The position numbers and the translations under genes are program-made. A stretch of DNA of 64,000 nucleotides from the NCBI GenBank assembly GCA_029255685.2, contig CM055312.2:51184202-51248201 (forward strand), read 5' to 3'. Under the pieces are notes generated by a model. The model saw only the letters and a program-made list of their open reading frames with translations, was not told the origin of the DNA and ran no database searches. Shown here piece by piece: positions 1-10,800 of the stretch; position 1 is the stretch's first letter; each line of letters starts with the position of its first letter. The stretch is from Silene conica. Taxonomy: Eukaryota; Streptophyta; Magnoliopsida; Caryophyllales; Caryophyllaceae.

Positions 1-2696
1 CGATGAAAGCTTCTCATCTTCTTAGGAAGGGTTGCCAAGCCTTCCTGTGTGTTGTTACAGCTGATAAACCATCGCTACCGAAGCTTGTGGATGTAGCCAT
101 TGTTCGTGAGTATCCAGATGTGTTCCCAGATGACTTGCCAGGGATACCGCCAGAGAGAGATGTGGAGTTTACTATTGAGCTTGTTCCAGGTACCGGACCG
201 ATTTCTAAAGCTCCTTACTGTATGGCTCCGCCAGAGTTGAAAGAGTTGAAGCAGCAATTGGAAGAGATGATCGAGAAGGGTTTCATTAGACCTAGTGCTT
301 CTCCGTGGGGTGCTCCCGTTTTGTTCGTTAAGAAGAAAGATGGTTCCATGAGACTGTGCATTGACTATAGAGAGCTGAACCGAGTGACCGTGAAGAATAG
401 ATATCCTTTGCCTAGGATAGATGATTTGTTTGATTAGTTGAGAGGTGCTTCGAGGTTTTCTAAGATTGATCTTCGATCGGGTTATCATCAGATTCCAGTG
501 AGAGAGGCTGATATTGCGAAGACTGCTTTTCGTACCAGATATGGGCATTTTGAGTTTGTAGTCATGCCTTTTGGGTTGACTAATGCACCGGCTATTTTTA
601 TGGATCAGATGAACCGTACCTTCAGTGAGTATCTTGACACTTGTGTTGTGGTGTTTATCGATGACATCTTGATATATTCGAAGACCGATGAGGAACATGC
701 TGAGCATCTTCGATTGATTCTAGGGATTCTGCGCAGACAGAAATGGTTCGCAAAGTTTTCGAAGTGTGAATTTTGGCTCTCGAAGGTTGCCTTTTTAGGA
801 CATGTGATATCCAGCGAGGGTGTGATGGTAGATCCCGCAAAGATAGAGGCTGTAGTTGATTGGGAGAGTCCCAAGGATGTTGGAGAGATCCGTAGCTTTT
901 TGGGTTTGGCTGGTTATTATCGTAGATTCGTTGAGGATTTTTCGAGATTGGCTCGCCCGATGACTCAGTTGCTGAAGAAAGAAGCCAAATTTGTATGGAC
1001 CGACAAGTGTGAGAGTTCTTTCCAGGAGCTGAAGACCAGATTGACTTCCGCCCCCGTGTTAGCTTTGCCAGAGATCGGAGTGGACTTTGATGTGTATTGT
1101 GATGCTTCGATGTTAGGACTTGGATGCGTACTGATGTAGAGTGGTAAGGTGATAGCCTATTCATCTAGACAGTTGAGAGTTCATGAGGTGAACTATCCGA
1201 CACATGATTTGGAGTTGGCTGCAGTTGTTCATGCTTTGAAGATGTGGCGTCATTACCTGATTGGATCTCATTGCCGTATTTTCACAAATCACAAGAGTCT
1301 TAAGTACATTTTTACTCAGAAAGACCTTAACATGAGACAGAGACGTTGGCTAGAGTTGGTGATTGATGCTGATGGTTTCCTTAGGTTCCGTGGTAGGATG
1401 TATGTTCCGGATGTGCCAGATTTGAGGAAGAAGGTTCTTGATGAGGCTCATTTGTCACCGTACTCCGTTCATCCAGGAGGAGAGAACATGCACAAGGATT
1501 TGAGGCTTATGTTTTGGTGGCCTGGTATGAAGAAGGAGATCTTGGATTATGTTAGTAGGTGCTTGACTTGTCAACAAGTCAAGATAGAGCATAGGAGACC
1601 TGGTGGTTTGCTACAGCCGCTTCCCGTTCCTCAGTGGAAGTGGGAGTGCATATCTATGGATTTTGTTACTGCTTTGCCTAAGACGGTGGGAGGCAAAGAT
1701 GCGATTTGGGTTATTGTTGATCGTCTAACTAAGTGCGCCAGATTCGTGCCGATCAGAGAGACATGGGATATGGATCGTTTAGCTAGGGCTTATATTGCTG
1801 AGATAGTCCGATATCATGGTGTCCCGAGGGAGATAGTTTCAGATCGTGATCCGAGGTTTTGTTCCAGGTTCTGGAAGGCTTTGCAGGAGGCTATGGGTAG
1901 CCGTTTGTTGATGAGTACTGCTTTTCATGCCGCGACCGATGGTCAGTCCGAGAGGACTATACAGACATTAGAGGATTTGCTCCGTGCTTGTGCCCTTGAT
2001 TTTCAGAGTTCTTGGGAGCAGTGTTTGCCGTTGGTAGAGTTTTCTTACAACAACAGTTATCATGCTTCCATTGGTATAGCTCCGTACGAGGCTCTTTATG
2101 GTAGGAAGTGCCGTAGTCCGATTTGTTGGGACCAGGCTAGTGACGTTCGTGACCTAGGACCGGACCAGTTAGCTGTTACTATCGATCAGGTTCAGCTTAT
2201 CAGAGGTAGGATGAAGGCCGCACAGGACCGGCAGAAATCCTATGCTGATGTTCGCCGTAGACCCTTAGAGTTTGAGGTGGGAGACCGAGTCTTCTTGAGA
2301 GTTTCTCCGATGAAAGGCGTTAAGAGGTTCGGAGTTAAGGGCAAGTTGAGCCCTAAGTATATTGGCCCTTTTGAGATCGTGAAGAGGATTGGTGCTGCTG
2401 CTTACCGATTGGACTTGCCTCCTAGTTTGGGCAAGGTTCATAGCGTTTTTCATGTTTCCCAGCTCCGCAGATACATTAGTGACCCGAGTCATGTTTTGCC
2501 TAGAGAGATCGAGAACTTGGAGCCGAGTCTTGCTTTCGAGGAGCGTCCAGTGAAGATCCTTGACCGTCAGGATAGGAAGCTTAGGAGCAAGGTGGTGCCG
2601 CTAGTGAAGATCCTTTGGCGTTGCGGTGATGTTGAGGAGCAGACTTGGGAGACTAAGGCATCGATGCGTGCTGCACATCCCTTCTTATTCGATTGA
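1..2696 (+). pseudogene. Ty3/gypsy (Tekay/Del-like chromovirus) pol remnant
   Basis: One reading frame covers the end of the protease-RT linker, reverse transcriptase, RNase H, integrase and a degenerate C-terminal chromodomain. RT shows the fingers motif near 290-380 ([25 protein letters not shown]), the [10 protein letters not shown] motif near 562-590 and the catalytic FIDD motif near 655-668. RNase H shows VYCDAS near 1090. Integrase shows the HHCC finger at about 1440-1580 (CLTCQQV) and the D, D, E residues in SMDFV, VSDRDPRF and DGQSERT. The C-terminus (VKILWR..EEQTWE) matches the chromodomain tail of Tekay-type elements. The frame is broken by TAG stops at 435-437 and 1137-1139. The RNase H tail and the start of integrase are missing at about 1360, where RRWLELV runs straight into IDADGFLRF. 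gag, protease and the 5' LTR lie upstream of the window. The element cannot encode its own pol as it stands. Confidence 0.95.
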
Positions 2697-2747
2697 GGTA
2701 TAGTATATAGTTTTATATCCGTTCGAGTTTCGAGGACGAAACTTTTT

Positions 2748-2761
2748 GGAGTTGGGGTGAT
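2748..2761 (+). promoter_or_regulatory. Polypurine tract of the gypsy element
   Basis: A purine-rich stretch (GGAGTTGGGGTGAT) ends one base before the TGTAACA start of the LTR and about 50 bases after the pol stop. It is the expected plus-strand primer site. Confidence 0.75.
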
Positions 2762-3764
2762 TGTAACATCCCGTATTTTCGTAAAATCTAATTTAAACAT
2801 TTTTAAGTATTTTAAGTAATAAAATAATATTTTAATAACTCAACGGAAATAATTTATTTAAGTATCGTAAAATATTTTAATAGTTAATAGGATCCGTCTT
2901 AAGAACCTTAAGTCCTTAAGACGAATACAACTTGGCAAAGTTATATTCCCGACTTAAATATTCATTTCATATCCGACTCAAGTATCCGTGTAAATATCCG
3001 CTCCATTTTACTTACTCGGAAAGGACAACTCACTTGTCCTCCCTATAAACCTTATGTCGACATCTTATTTTCCAAGAAAATCAATTTCACTGTAAAACAA
3101 GTTCATCACAAAACCTCCTTTAATACTTCCTTCTTTTGTAAAATTCTTCATCATCCGTTCTTCAAATCGCAAAAGTAAGTACATTTTCGGAATCCTCGTT
3201 CGATTTCCTAGCCATCCATCACTTTCTTTTTCCGTTTCGCCAACCTTGAAAAACAGGCTGTTTTGCCTTTAATTCGTTTTTAGTGGTTCTAAACCGTTTT
3301 CTTTGTTGTAGGAGTTGGTCTCGACGATCCCGACGTGGACTCTTACGTGGTTGAGGAGGATCATCTGCCGAAATAAGCTTAAAGGTGACGATAATGAGAA
3401 ACTCGGCCTATTTGTGAATATTAGCACTTTTGCTGTTAATCTTGATTGTCATGGTTTCTGATTTATGTTTGAGTTTATGAATTCTAGACTTAGTAACATG
3501 TTTAGGATGAAATTACGTTGATGAATTTATGCTTGAATTGGTTGATATGTGTTCTTAAGCTTAATTTCAGTTTTTCTCATTTTGCGACGGATACAAGAGA
3601 TATTCATTTGAGGATTGTTATGGGAACTAATTGCTGGTAGATATGTAGTATTGGATGTTTGAAGATGTTGGGTAAACGTTACTTGTATCAATTGTGAAGA
3701 ATTGGTGTCGATTTGTGATGTTCTCGTATATGCTGAAAGTTGCGAAATCGTATCAGGCTCTCTG

Positions 3765-4158
3765 AGCCGGTCGACCGACCGGCCGCCGGTCGACCGGCTG
3801 GGAGCGTCGCTGAGAGTTTTGTAAATTTTGAAAGGATTGGACCTTGGGACTGCCAGCCGGCCGACCGGCTGCCTGCCGACCGGCTGGTGGTCGCTCCTTG
3901 TGTTGTGTTTGTGTTTTTGCGAAAGACATACGTAGAGGGGAGCCCAGCCGGCAGACCGGCCGCCTGCCAGCCGGCTGGGAGTACATTTGGGGTGGGTTTG
4001 CGAGTTTGTAAAGCTAAAGGGAATGGGTTCCCAGCCGGCTGACCGACTGCCTGCCGACCGGCTGGGAGTCCCTTTGTGTTGTCTCGTTTTGGAAAAAGAA
4101 GAAGGAAGGCTGAGGTGGTCACCAGCCGGCCGACCGGCTGCCTGCCGACCGGCTGGGG
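3765..4158. repeat. Five GC-rich palindromes, about 90-bp period
   Basis: Palindromes of about 40 bp at 3765-3804, 3853-3887, 3943-3981, 4030-4068 and 4122-4158 have the form CCAGCCGG ... CCGGCTGGGAG. The first contains a perfect 12-bp inverted repeat (AGCCGGTCGACC / GGTCGACCGGCT). The roughly 50-bp spacers between them are unrelated to each other. The surrounding LTR is AT-rich, so the palindromes are conserved units rather than random GC content. Small ORFs here are by-products of the repeats. Confidence 0.85.
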
Positions 4159-4318
4159 ACCCCTGTAGGCTATTTTGAGGTTTTTCGTAATTTGAGTGTA
4201 ACTTTCAAACGGTTAATCGGTTTTACTTGAAACTTGTTTTGTGTACCTTTGACATGTATTTGAGGTCCCCAGAGGATGGGCAACATTATATTGGGTTCGG
4301 GAATAGGGTAAGGATAGA

Positions 4319-4361
4319 GACCCCCCGGTCGGGCAACCGAAAGGGAAACCGGCTCTCCCTC
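4319..4361. repeat. Left copy of hairpin motif framing the hairpin array
   Basis: The sequence GACCCCCCGGTCGGGCAACC.. followed by GGGAAACCGGCTCTCCCTC is repeated at 5187-5230. Inside it, TCGG-GCAA-CCGA can pair. In the other copy the same position reads ACTGG-GTAA-CCAGT, a compensated change. Confidence 0.75.
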
Positions 4362-4452
4362 ATCTTAGTTCTCGAGGTCAATTAAGTGTTGATTAGAAGT
4401 TAAAGGTAGAACTATAGAGTAGTTCATAGACTTGAATGATATTATTTTGATG

Positions 4453-5045
4453 CGTATTAAGTTATGCCTTAAGCTGGCCTCTGAACTTAATACGTGAACT
4501 GTTTGTCGTGTATGGGAACATGCGTTGAGTTTTCGCCTCTGAGTTCCATACATGTCTGTTTGTCGTGTCTGGGACATGCGTTGAGTTTTCGCCTCTGAGT
4601 CCAGACATGTATGTGTGATCGCGTCAGGACATGCCTTAAGCTGGCCTCTGAGTCTGACGAGTAGAGCAACTGCACGACGGGGCAGTCAGGTTGTCATACC
4701 TTACCCGGAGTGCAGGTGTTTGGTGCTGGAACATGCGTTGAGTTTTCGCCTCTGAGTCTAGTATCTTGTAATGTGGTAGGGGAACATGCGTTGAGTTTTC
4801 GCCTCTAAGTTCCTTACTTGTGATAGTGAATTGAATGTTAGTCCATGCGTTGAGTTTTCGCCTCTGAGTCTAATGTTCAGTGATAGCCGGTCCATGCGTT
4901 GAGTTTTCGCCTCTGAGTCCTTGCTTGATATTGTGAACTTGGTATTTAGGTTATGCGTTAAGATGTCGCCTCTGAACCTTTATACTTGCTGATTTATTTA
5001 GTACCTAGGTTATGCGTTAAGATGTCGCCTCTGAACCTTTGTACT
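4453..5045 (+). repeat. Array of ten stem-loop units with constant loop and covarying stems
   Basis: A 20-23-nt core (ATGCGTTGAG..TTTTCGCCTCTGA, or variants ATGCCTTAAGCTGGCCTCTG and ATGCGTTAAGATGTCGCC) occurs at 4464, 4520, 4576, 4631, 4733, 4786, 4845, 4894, 4953 and 5012. Spacing is about 56 nt, with one double gap. The flanks of most cores are complementary, but differ between units: CGTATTAAGTT/AACTTAATACG (perfect 11 bp), TGTATGGGAAC/GTTCCATACA, TGTCTGGGAC/GTCCAGACA, CGTCAGGAC/GTCTGACG, GTAGGGGAAC/GTTCCTTAC and GTACCTAGGTT/AACCTTTGTAC. Several contain G-U pairs and a bulged G at the same place. Units at 4733 and 4894 pair poorly. Covariation with wobble pairs suggests selection on RNA structure. 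Confidence 0.85.
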
Positions 5046-5186
5046 TGCTGTTTTATATCTGCTTGCCTTGTTGAGGGTACAGTGTCAGATATGCATAGTA
5101 TGTTATTGTTGTTATATGAGTCGTGGTTAAATCATCCAAGTCATTGGATGACTCTTAGTTCGGTTTCATAAATAATCGGATTGAAA

Positions 5187-5230
5187 GACCCCCCGACTGG
5201 GTAACCAGTAGGGAAACCGGCTCTCCCTCC
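5187..5230. repeat. Right copy of hairpin motif framing the hairpin array
   Basis: Direct repeat of 4319-4361, about 868 bp downstream. The ten-hairpin array lies between the two copies. Confidence 0.75.
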
Positions 5231-5747
5231 TATTTGTTTATGAAGTTAGTTGAGAGCCGTGCGTGATATTCGCATGATAGTAAGAGATCAGATGATGAGT
5301 TGTTTATACTTCACATGTTGTTATATGCTGGAGTATTCTGTATTGTTTATATGTTACGTGTTGTCACAAAAGGTGGCTAGGAGAACTCTAGTCACTCCCC
5401 ACTGATTGTGGCGTACATGTTTTCATGTATGTAGGTACATGCTGGTTGGAGCAGGGGTTCACGAGAGCTAGCGAGCGATGATCCGTTCATCATGACTTAC
5501 CTTATGTCGTTTAGCTGGGCTCGTAGTTTGTTACATTTGTTTTGGTGCCGGTAGGGATGTCCCATCCCCGGCTGATGTATATATTTCATTTCAGTACTTA
5601 GAACTGTTACTTATCTATTTGGTTTCAGTTTCAGTTCTCGTTTCAGTCTAAGACTTCTCGCATGTTTTATCTTTAAAAAGTTTTAATTCCGCTGCATTTT
5701 TGGTACTTTTATGTGTTTATATTTCCGCTTTCGCGAGGGGTTTTACA

Positions 5748-6387
5748 GGAATACTACATACATGAGATGTGTAATCTGTTTATTGGTTGATATTAATTAT
5801 GTTCATATCTATTGTTATATGATTGATGTATTGTGATATATAATTCTGTGATACGATATGGTGCGGAGATAAAGGGTCTGTGTTTGGTGCGGAGATAAAG
5901 GGTCTGTGTTTGGTGTGGAGTATATTGGGTCTTGTGATCGGTGCGGAGTTTATTTGGTGTTGGATCGGTGCGGAGTTTATTTGGCGTTGGATCGGTGCGG
6001 AGTATTTTATATTGTTGTCTTAATTATCTTTCTACTCAACCTCGCGGTTGACCCTGTGTATTCGTGTACACCTACGATGATCCGGAATGGGGAGTAGATT
6101 TTACAGGTCAGTGACAGATGGACTAGGAGCTTGGGCGTGGAGAGAGACATGGCATGGACCTACTTAGAGTTAGATCACATTTAGATATCGTCAGTTGTAT
6201 TTTCATTTTATCGAGTTTGGAACTCATAACTGTTGTAAGACCAAGTTCAAATTTAATCAGTATTTATATAAAATATCTTTGGTTTGTTTACCTTGTTATT
6301 CACTACCTCGGATATTCCGGGATGGTAACAGTCCTATTTATTTGAGAATGTCTTGCTAAAGGCTCTTAAATAAATGGGGGTGTTACA
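5748..6387 (+). repeat. 3' fragment of a second gypsy LTR (family of 34106-37220)
   Basis: From about 6030 on, the sequence closely matches 36835-37182: ACCTACGATGATCCGGAATG, GGGGAGTAGATT, CACTACCTCGGA.ATTCCG and the terminal TCTTGCTAAAGGCTCTTAAA..GGGGGTGTTACA. The same block occurs on the minus strand near 61728-62100. I infer that the gypsy element of 1-5747 inserted into this LTR and left its 3' part here. Confidence 0.65.
5860..6012 (+). repeat. Short tandem repeat GGTGCGGAG-
   Basis: Six imperfect units of about 25-30 bp, each starting with GGTGCGGAG or GGTGTGGAG, in two subtypes (ATAAAGGGTCTGTGTTT and TTTATTTGG.GTTGGATC). The unit is not seen in the related LTR at 34106-37220. Confidence 0.75.
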
Positions 6388-6697
6388 GCTATGGTGTCGG
6401 TTGTGAGTCCCAAACCGTCACCATAGGGGTATAAACCGCCACAATAGGGTAAGTTACGGTGTCGGTTTTGCGTCTAAAACCGCCACCCTAGGGTAAGCTA
6501 TGTTGTCGGTTTTGCGTCTAAAACCGTCACCATAGGGTAAGCTATGGTATCGGTTGTGAGACCACCATAATGTAAGCTATGATGTCGGTTTTGAGTCTAA
6601 AACCGTCACTTTCTTGTATGCTACGATGTCAGTTGTGAGTTAAAAAAACGTCACCTTATGGTATGCTATGGTGTCGGTTCCAATATAAGAACCGTCG
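6388..6697. repeat. CACTA-like subterminal repeat block
   Basis: About a dozen alternating, inverted copies of TATGGTGTCGGTT and AACCGTCACCATA with variants. Dense inverted short repeats of this sort are typical of the subterminal regions of plant CACTA elements. No CACTA terminus is visible here. The block is bounded on the left by a gypsy LTR end and on the right by a TA tract with element A. Confidence 0.5.
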
Positions 6698-6808
6698 CCA
6701 TATATATATGTATATATATATACATATGTATATATATATATATATACATATGTATATATATATATAAATATGTATATATATATACATATGTATATATATA
6801 TATACATA
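6698..6808. repeat. TA-rich tract (TATATGTATATA repeats)
   Basis: Alternating TA with CATATG steps immediately left of element A. It is the left target flank of that element. Confidence 0.9.
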
Positions 6809-7889
6809 GAGTCGGGATCCGGTGAGAACTCATATATATTTGAGTAATGAGTAACAATGAATGAAATGAGAAGTATCACGGACTGTAGTTAATACTATCA
6901 CGTCAAAATTACGAGCCAACAAAACCGAAAATCTTCAGAAAACGTAAACATTTGAACATCTAAAAAAAAAAAAAATAATAAACTCTCCCTAAAACCTCTC
7001 AAATACTCGCTGTAAAAATCGCGATTAATCAATCGATTTCAACTGCAAATTCAACATTCTTCATTCATTTCGTTAACTAGATTGATTAATCTAACTATAT
7101 TTCTCTTCAAAATCGTTCAGGTAAGTTTATTCTTCATTTCTGTTCATTTCTACGATTTTTTTTAGTTTATCTAGTAATATATTGTATATAGCTATTGATT
7201 TTGTGAGAAATTATTGTATGCATGTTATATTAAACGGTTTTAATTGTTCAATTCTGCAAAATTACAATTTCATATAGCATAAATGAAGTTCGACATCATT
7301 AGATTTCGAAAATTAGGGTTTCGTATTTGTTGTCAACCTTGTGAAATTGTAGATGTTGTTAATAACATCTTTTCCGCCGTTTCAATACCTAGATTAATTT
7401 TGACATTGTTTAAATTGTCCAAACTTAGAGTTTCATATCTTAGAATTGAATTTGTTTTCGAAATTTCTAGCATAAACGACGGTTAGCATTGTTTAAAATG
7501 TGATAATTACAGTTTGATATCATTCGATTTTCAATAATTAAGGTTAAATTATGTTTTGATATACTGGTGTTATTTCAATATCCAGTGATATTGTTAGTAA
7601 TATGTTAGTCCTTTTTTTGATATTTATTTCAGTATCCTGTGATATTGTTTGTAGTATCTCGTAAATATTGCTGTAATGTTGAGTAACCTTATTATTGAGT
7701 GTGTGTATGTTTACAGTAACTATATTGAATTATTCATTCAAATCTAGTTTAAACTTATTTGAGATATTGATTTTCAGTATGCTATGATATTGTTTGTAGT
7801 ATGTTCTGATATTGCTTTGATTAAAACTGGCTTAATCTTCATACATATTTCTAATAACATGTCAAATTATTTTTCAGAATCAGGTAACA

Positions 7890-10800
7890 ATGGAATTAAC
7901 AGTTTCACAAATAATTAACAACATAAGAGGTAAAAGGAAGCAACCACAAACAACAAATGAAGAGCAATCACCACCAAAAATGATCAAGGCAGCTAGAAAA
8001 AAGAAGAGCAAAAATAATGAATTGGTTATACATGAAGAATTGGTAGAACTGTCCGAGGTCAAACAAAAAAAGGCAGAATCATACCAAACTAAGTGTAGGC
8101 CGCAAAAGCTGGTTGAATTGATTAACAACCTAAATGATGAGCAAAAGCAGGCTGTGAGGGATATTGGCTTTGGTGGTATGTTGGAGCTGAAACTAACAAA
8201 AATACCACATGGTATTCTGCAAATGCTTTTTAACAGTTTTAACCATAACAGTAATATGTTCACAACGAAGAAGACTGATTTTCTATTGACAAAATATGAT
8301 GTCCATGACATATTTCAACTGCCTAAAAGGGGCATTATTGTGGACGTTTCAAAAATGGGGAACGCTGCTTCTGTGGAGGACACTATGTTGAAAAATGAAT
8401 GGAGAGAGAAGTTTGGTGTGACAAACACAGCAACTCCAATTAATGTGAAAGCTGTTCATGACAGACTGCTAGAGTGTAATGATGCTGGCGATGAATTCAA
8501 AAGAATGTTCGTACTGTACAGCCTGTCCATTTTCCTAGCACCATCTAGTAATAAAACACTTGACCTTAAACTTGTCAAGACTGTTGAGGATGTGGAACGG
8601 ATAGCAGAATTTGATTGGTGTGAATATGTATTCCGAGAAATGGTCACAAGTATAAAAAGTTGCAAAGAAGGTGGAAAAGCAACTCTCAGTGGATGCATAT
8701 TGGTTCTTATGATAGCATATTTACATCGATTTGATTTTAAGGGGTACCCTTGCCCACACACCTTACCCTTGATTACACATTGGGATGATAAATCACTTTC
8801 AAAAAGGGTTGATGATGAGAAAGCCGTCGGGTATTTGGGGAGTGCTCCTGCATCAAAGATTGCGTACCCAATCTGCAAACAACTACAACAAGGTCCGAAT
8901 CTTGCACATTATTTTTAGTTAGAATATAATTATTTTTTACAAACATTCTCAATAACATATATTTTTCAGAAGAACTGAAGCTCACGCTTACACAAAACTC
9001 GGATGAAGATGAAGATGAAGTTCAATTGAAAACAAAACAACGGTCCATAACGATGAAGCTGCCTGGAGGGCTTGAAACTGATGAACAGATTAAAGCAAAA
9101 GCGTTGGATGTAAGAACTACTAACTATTTATCTTTACAATGACACTGACAAAACACAAAATGTTGTTGTGATATTGAGTAATCTTTCTGTGATATTGGTA
9201 ATGCAATCATGTGATATTGTTTTTGCAATGTTGTGATATTTTTGTTATATGCTTAGTGCAATTATTTGATATTGTTTTCACAATGTTGTGATATATTTAA
9301 TTCAATCATGTGATATTATTTTCACTGTGTTGTGATATTGTTGTGATCTTGAGTAAACATTGAGTCATATTGTTGATGCAATCATGTGATATTTTTTTCA
9401 CAATGTTGTGATACTCTTTGTTATATTCAGTAATATTTTTGTGATATTCTTAATGCAATTAGATGATATGGTTTTCACAATGTTGTGATATTCTTAATGC
9501 AACCATGTGATATTATTTTCACAGTGTTGTGATTTTCTTCTGATATTGAGTAACTTTTTTGTGACATTCTTAATACAATCATTTGATATTTTTTTCACAA
9601 TGTTGTGATATTTTTGTTATATTTAGTAACCTTTTTGTGATATTCTTGATGCAATTATATGATATGGTTTTCACAATGTTGTGATATTCTTAATGCAATC
9701 ATGTGATATTTATTGTCAGTGTTGTGATATTGTTCTGATATTGAGTAACTTTTTTTGTGGTATTCTTAATGCAATTATGTGATATTGTTTTGACAATGTT
9801 GTGATATTGTTTTCAATATTTAGTGATACTATTTTTAGTATATTGTGATACTGTAGTGATGATATTCAGTAATATATTTAATGTATATGTTTTAACAAAA
9901 TTATTGTTTCATTTGACAGCCAGCACATGAAGTTTATCTACGTATGCAAAGGGACAATGAATTGTTCATTTCAAGATGCGTTTACAACATGAGAAAGCTT
10001 GTGAAATTGAGACAATCATCTGAAATGGATAACCCAAGTACATCAAGACAACATAGTGAAATGGAAGCTGAAAATCCAGAAAAAAATCCTACAGAAGATG
10101 ATGTTGCTGAAAAAGAAACTGTCGAAAGTCAAACACTACCTTTCATGAAGGATGCTCAGTATCACTACTTCACGGACGTGTTGGCTGCCAGAGCTTATGA
10201 ATTTCAGAAAGCAAAAAAAGGTCTACCGTCATTTGATATATGGACAGACGTGTTGAAAATTCAATACAAACAATTACACGAGAGATATGGCGGCTGTACT
10301 GATAAAGACCTTATGGAAAGTGGTGATGAGTTGGACTGCAATACAGAAAAGCAAAATGAGGATGTGAATGTTACCAACCTGAATAGTGATGATGATAGGC
10401 AAGATAATGATTTTGCCTCGAGATTGAATGATTTAGTAGGAAATATAACAGAGAAGTTTGTGGCCAAAGGCAATGAGGAGTTCAATAACAAGACCACATG
10501 GAATGAAGAGGAAGTTGAAAAGGAGATTGAGAACATGAATAATGATCCAGGAGTTTTTACTCAAATGGGAGAAATTGGATTAGATTGTGACCCAAAAGTT
10601 TTAACACAATTGGGTAAAGATGGTGATACATTAAATGACAAAGGAATTGAGAATGAGGAAAAGGGTGAGGCAGATGGTGATGGGTTACATGATAAATCAA
10701 TTGAGAAGGAGACAGAGGGTGAGGAAGAGGATAATGGAACAAATGAAAAGGAAATTGAGAAGGAGGGAGATGATAAGGTTCACGAAATGAATGAAGATAA

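Larger units (their letters stand above)
2762..5747 (+). repeat. 3' LTR of the gypsy element
   Basis: It starts TGTAACATCCCG directly after the polypurine tract. The proposed end is GCGAGGGGTTTTACA, preceded by the TTTCCGCTTTCGCGAGGGG type of tail seen in Tekay-like LTRs. A TATA-like CTATAAACC near 3041 and a splice-donor-like AAAAGTAAGT near 3172 fit U3/R/U5 organisation. The LTR is unusually structured: five GC-rich palindromes (3765-4158), then ten covarying hairpins (4453-5045) framed by a duplicated hairpin motif. An alternative end is 6387 (TGTTACA, a perfect inverted match to the start). I prefer 5747 because 5748-6387 resembles the 3' part of the LTR at 34106-37220. Confidence 0.7.

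Noticed and set aside
3740..4178. Overlapping ORFs of 60-140 codons on both strands
   Set aside because: They arise because the GC-rich palindromes lack stops. The peptides are repeats of PAGR/PADRL type with no domain.
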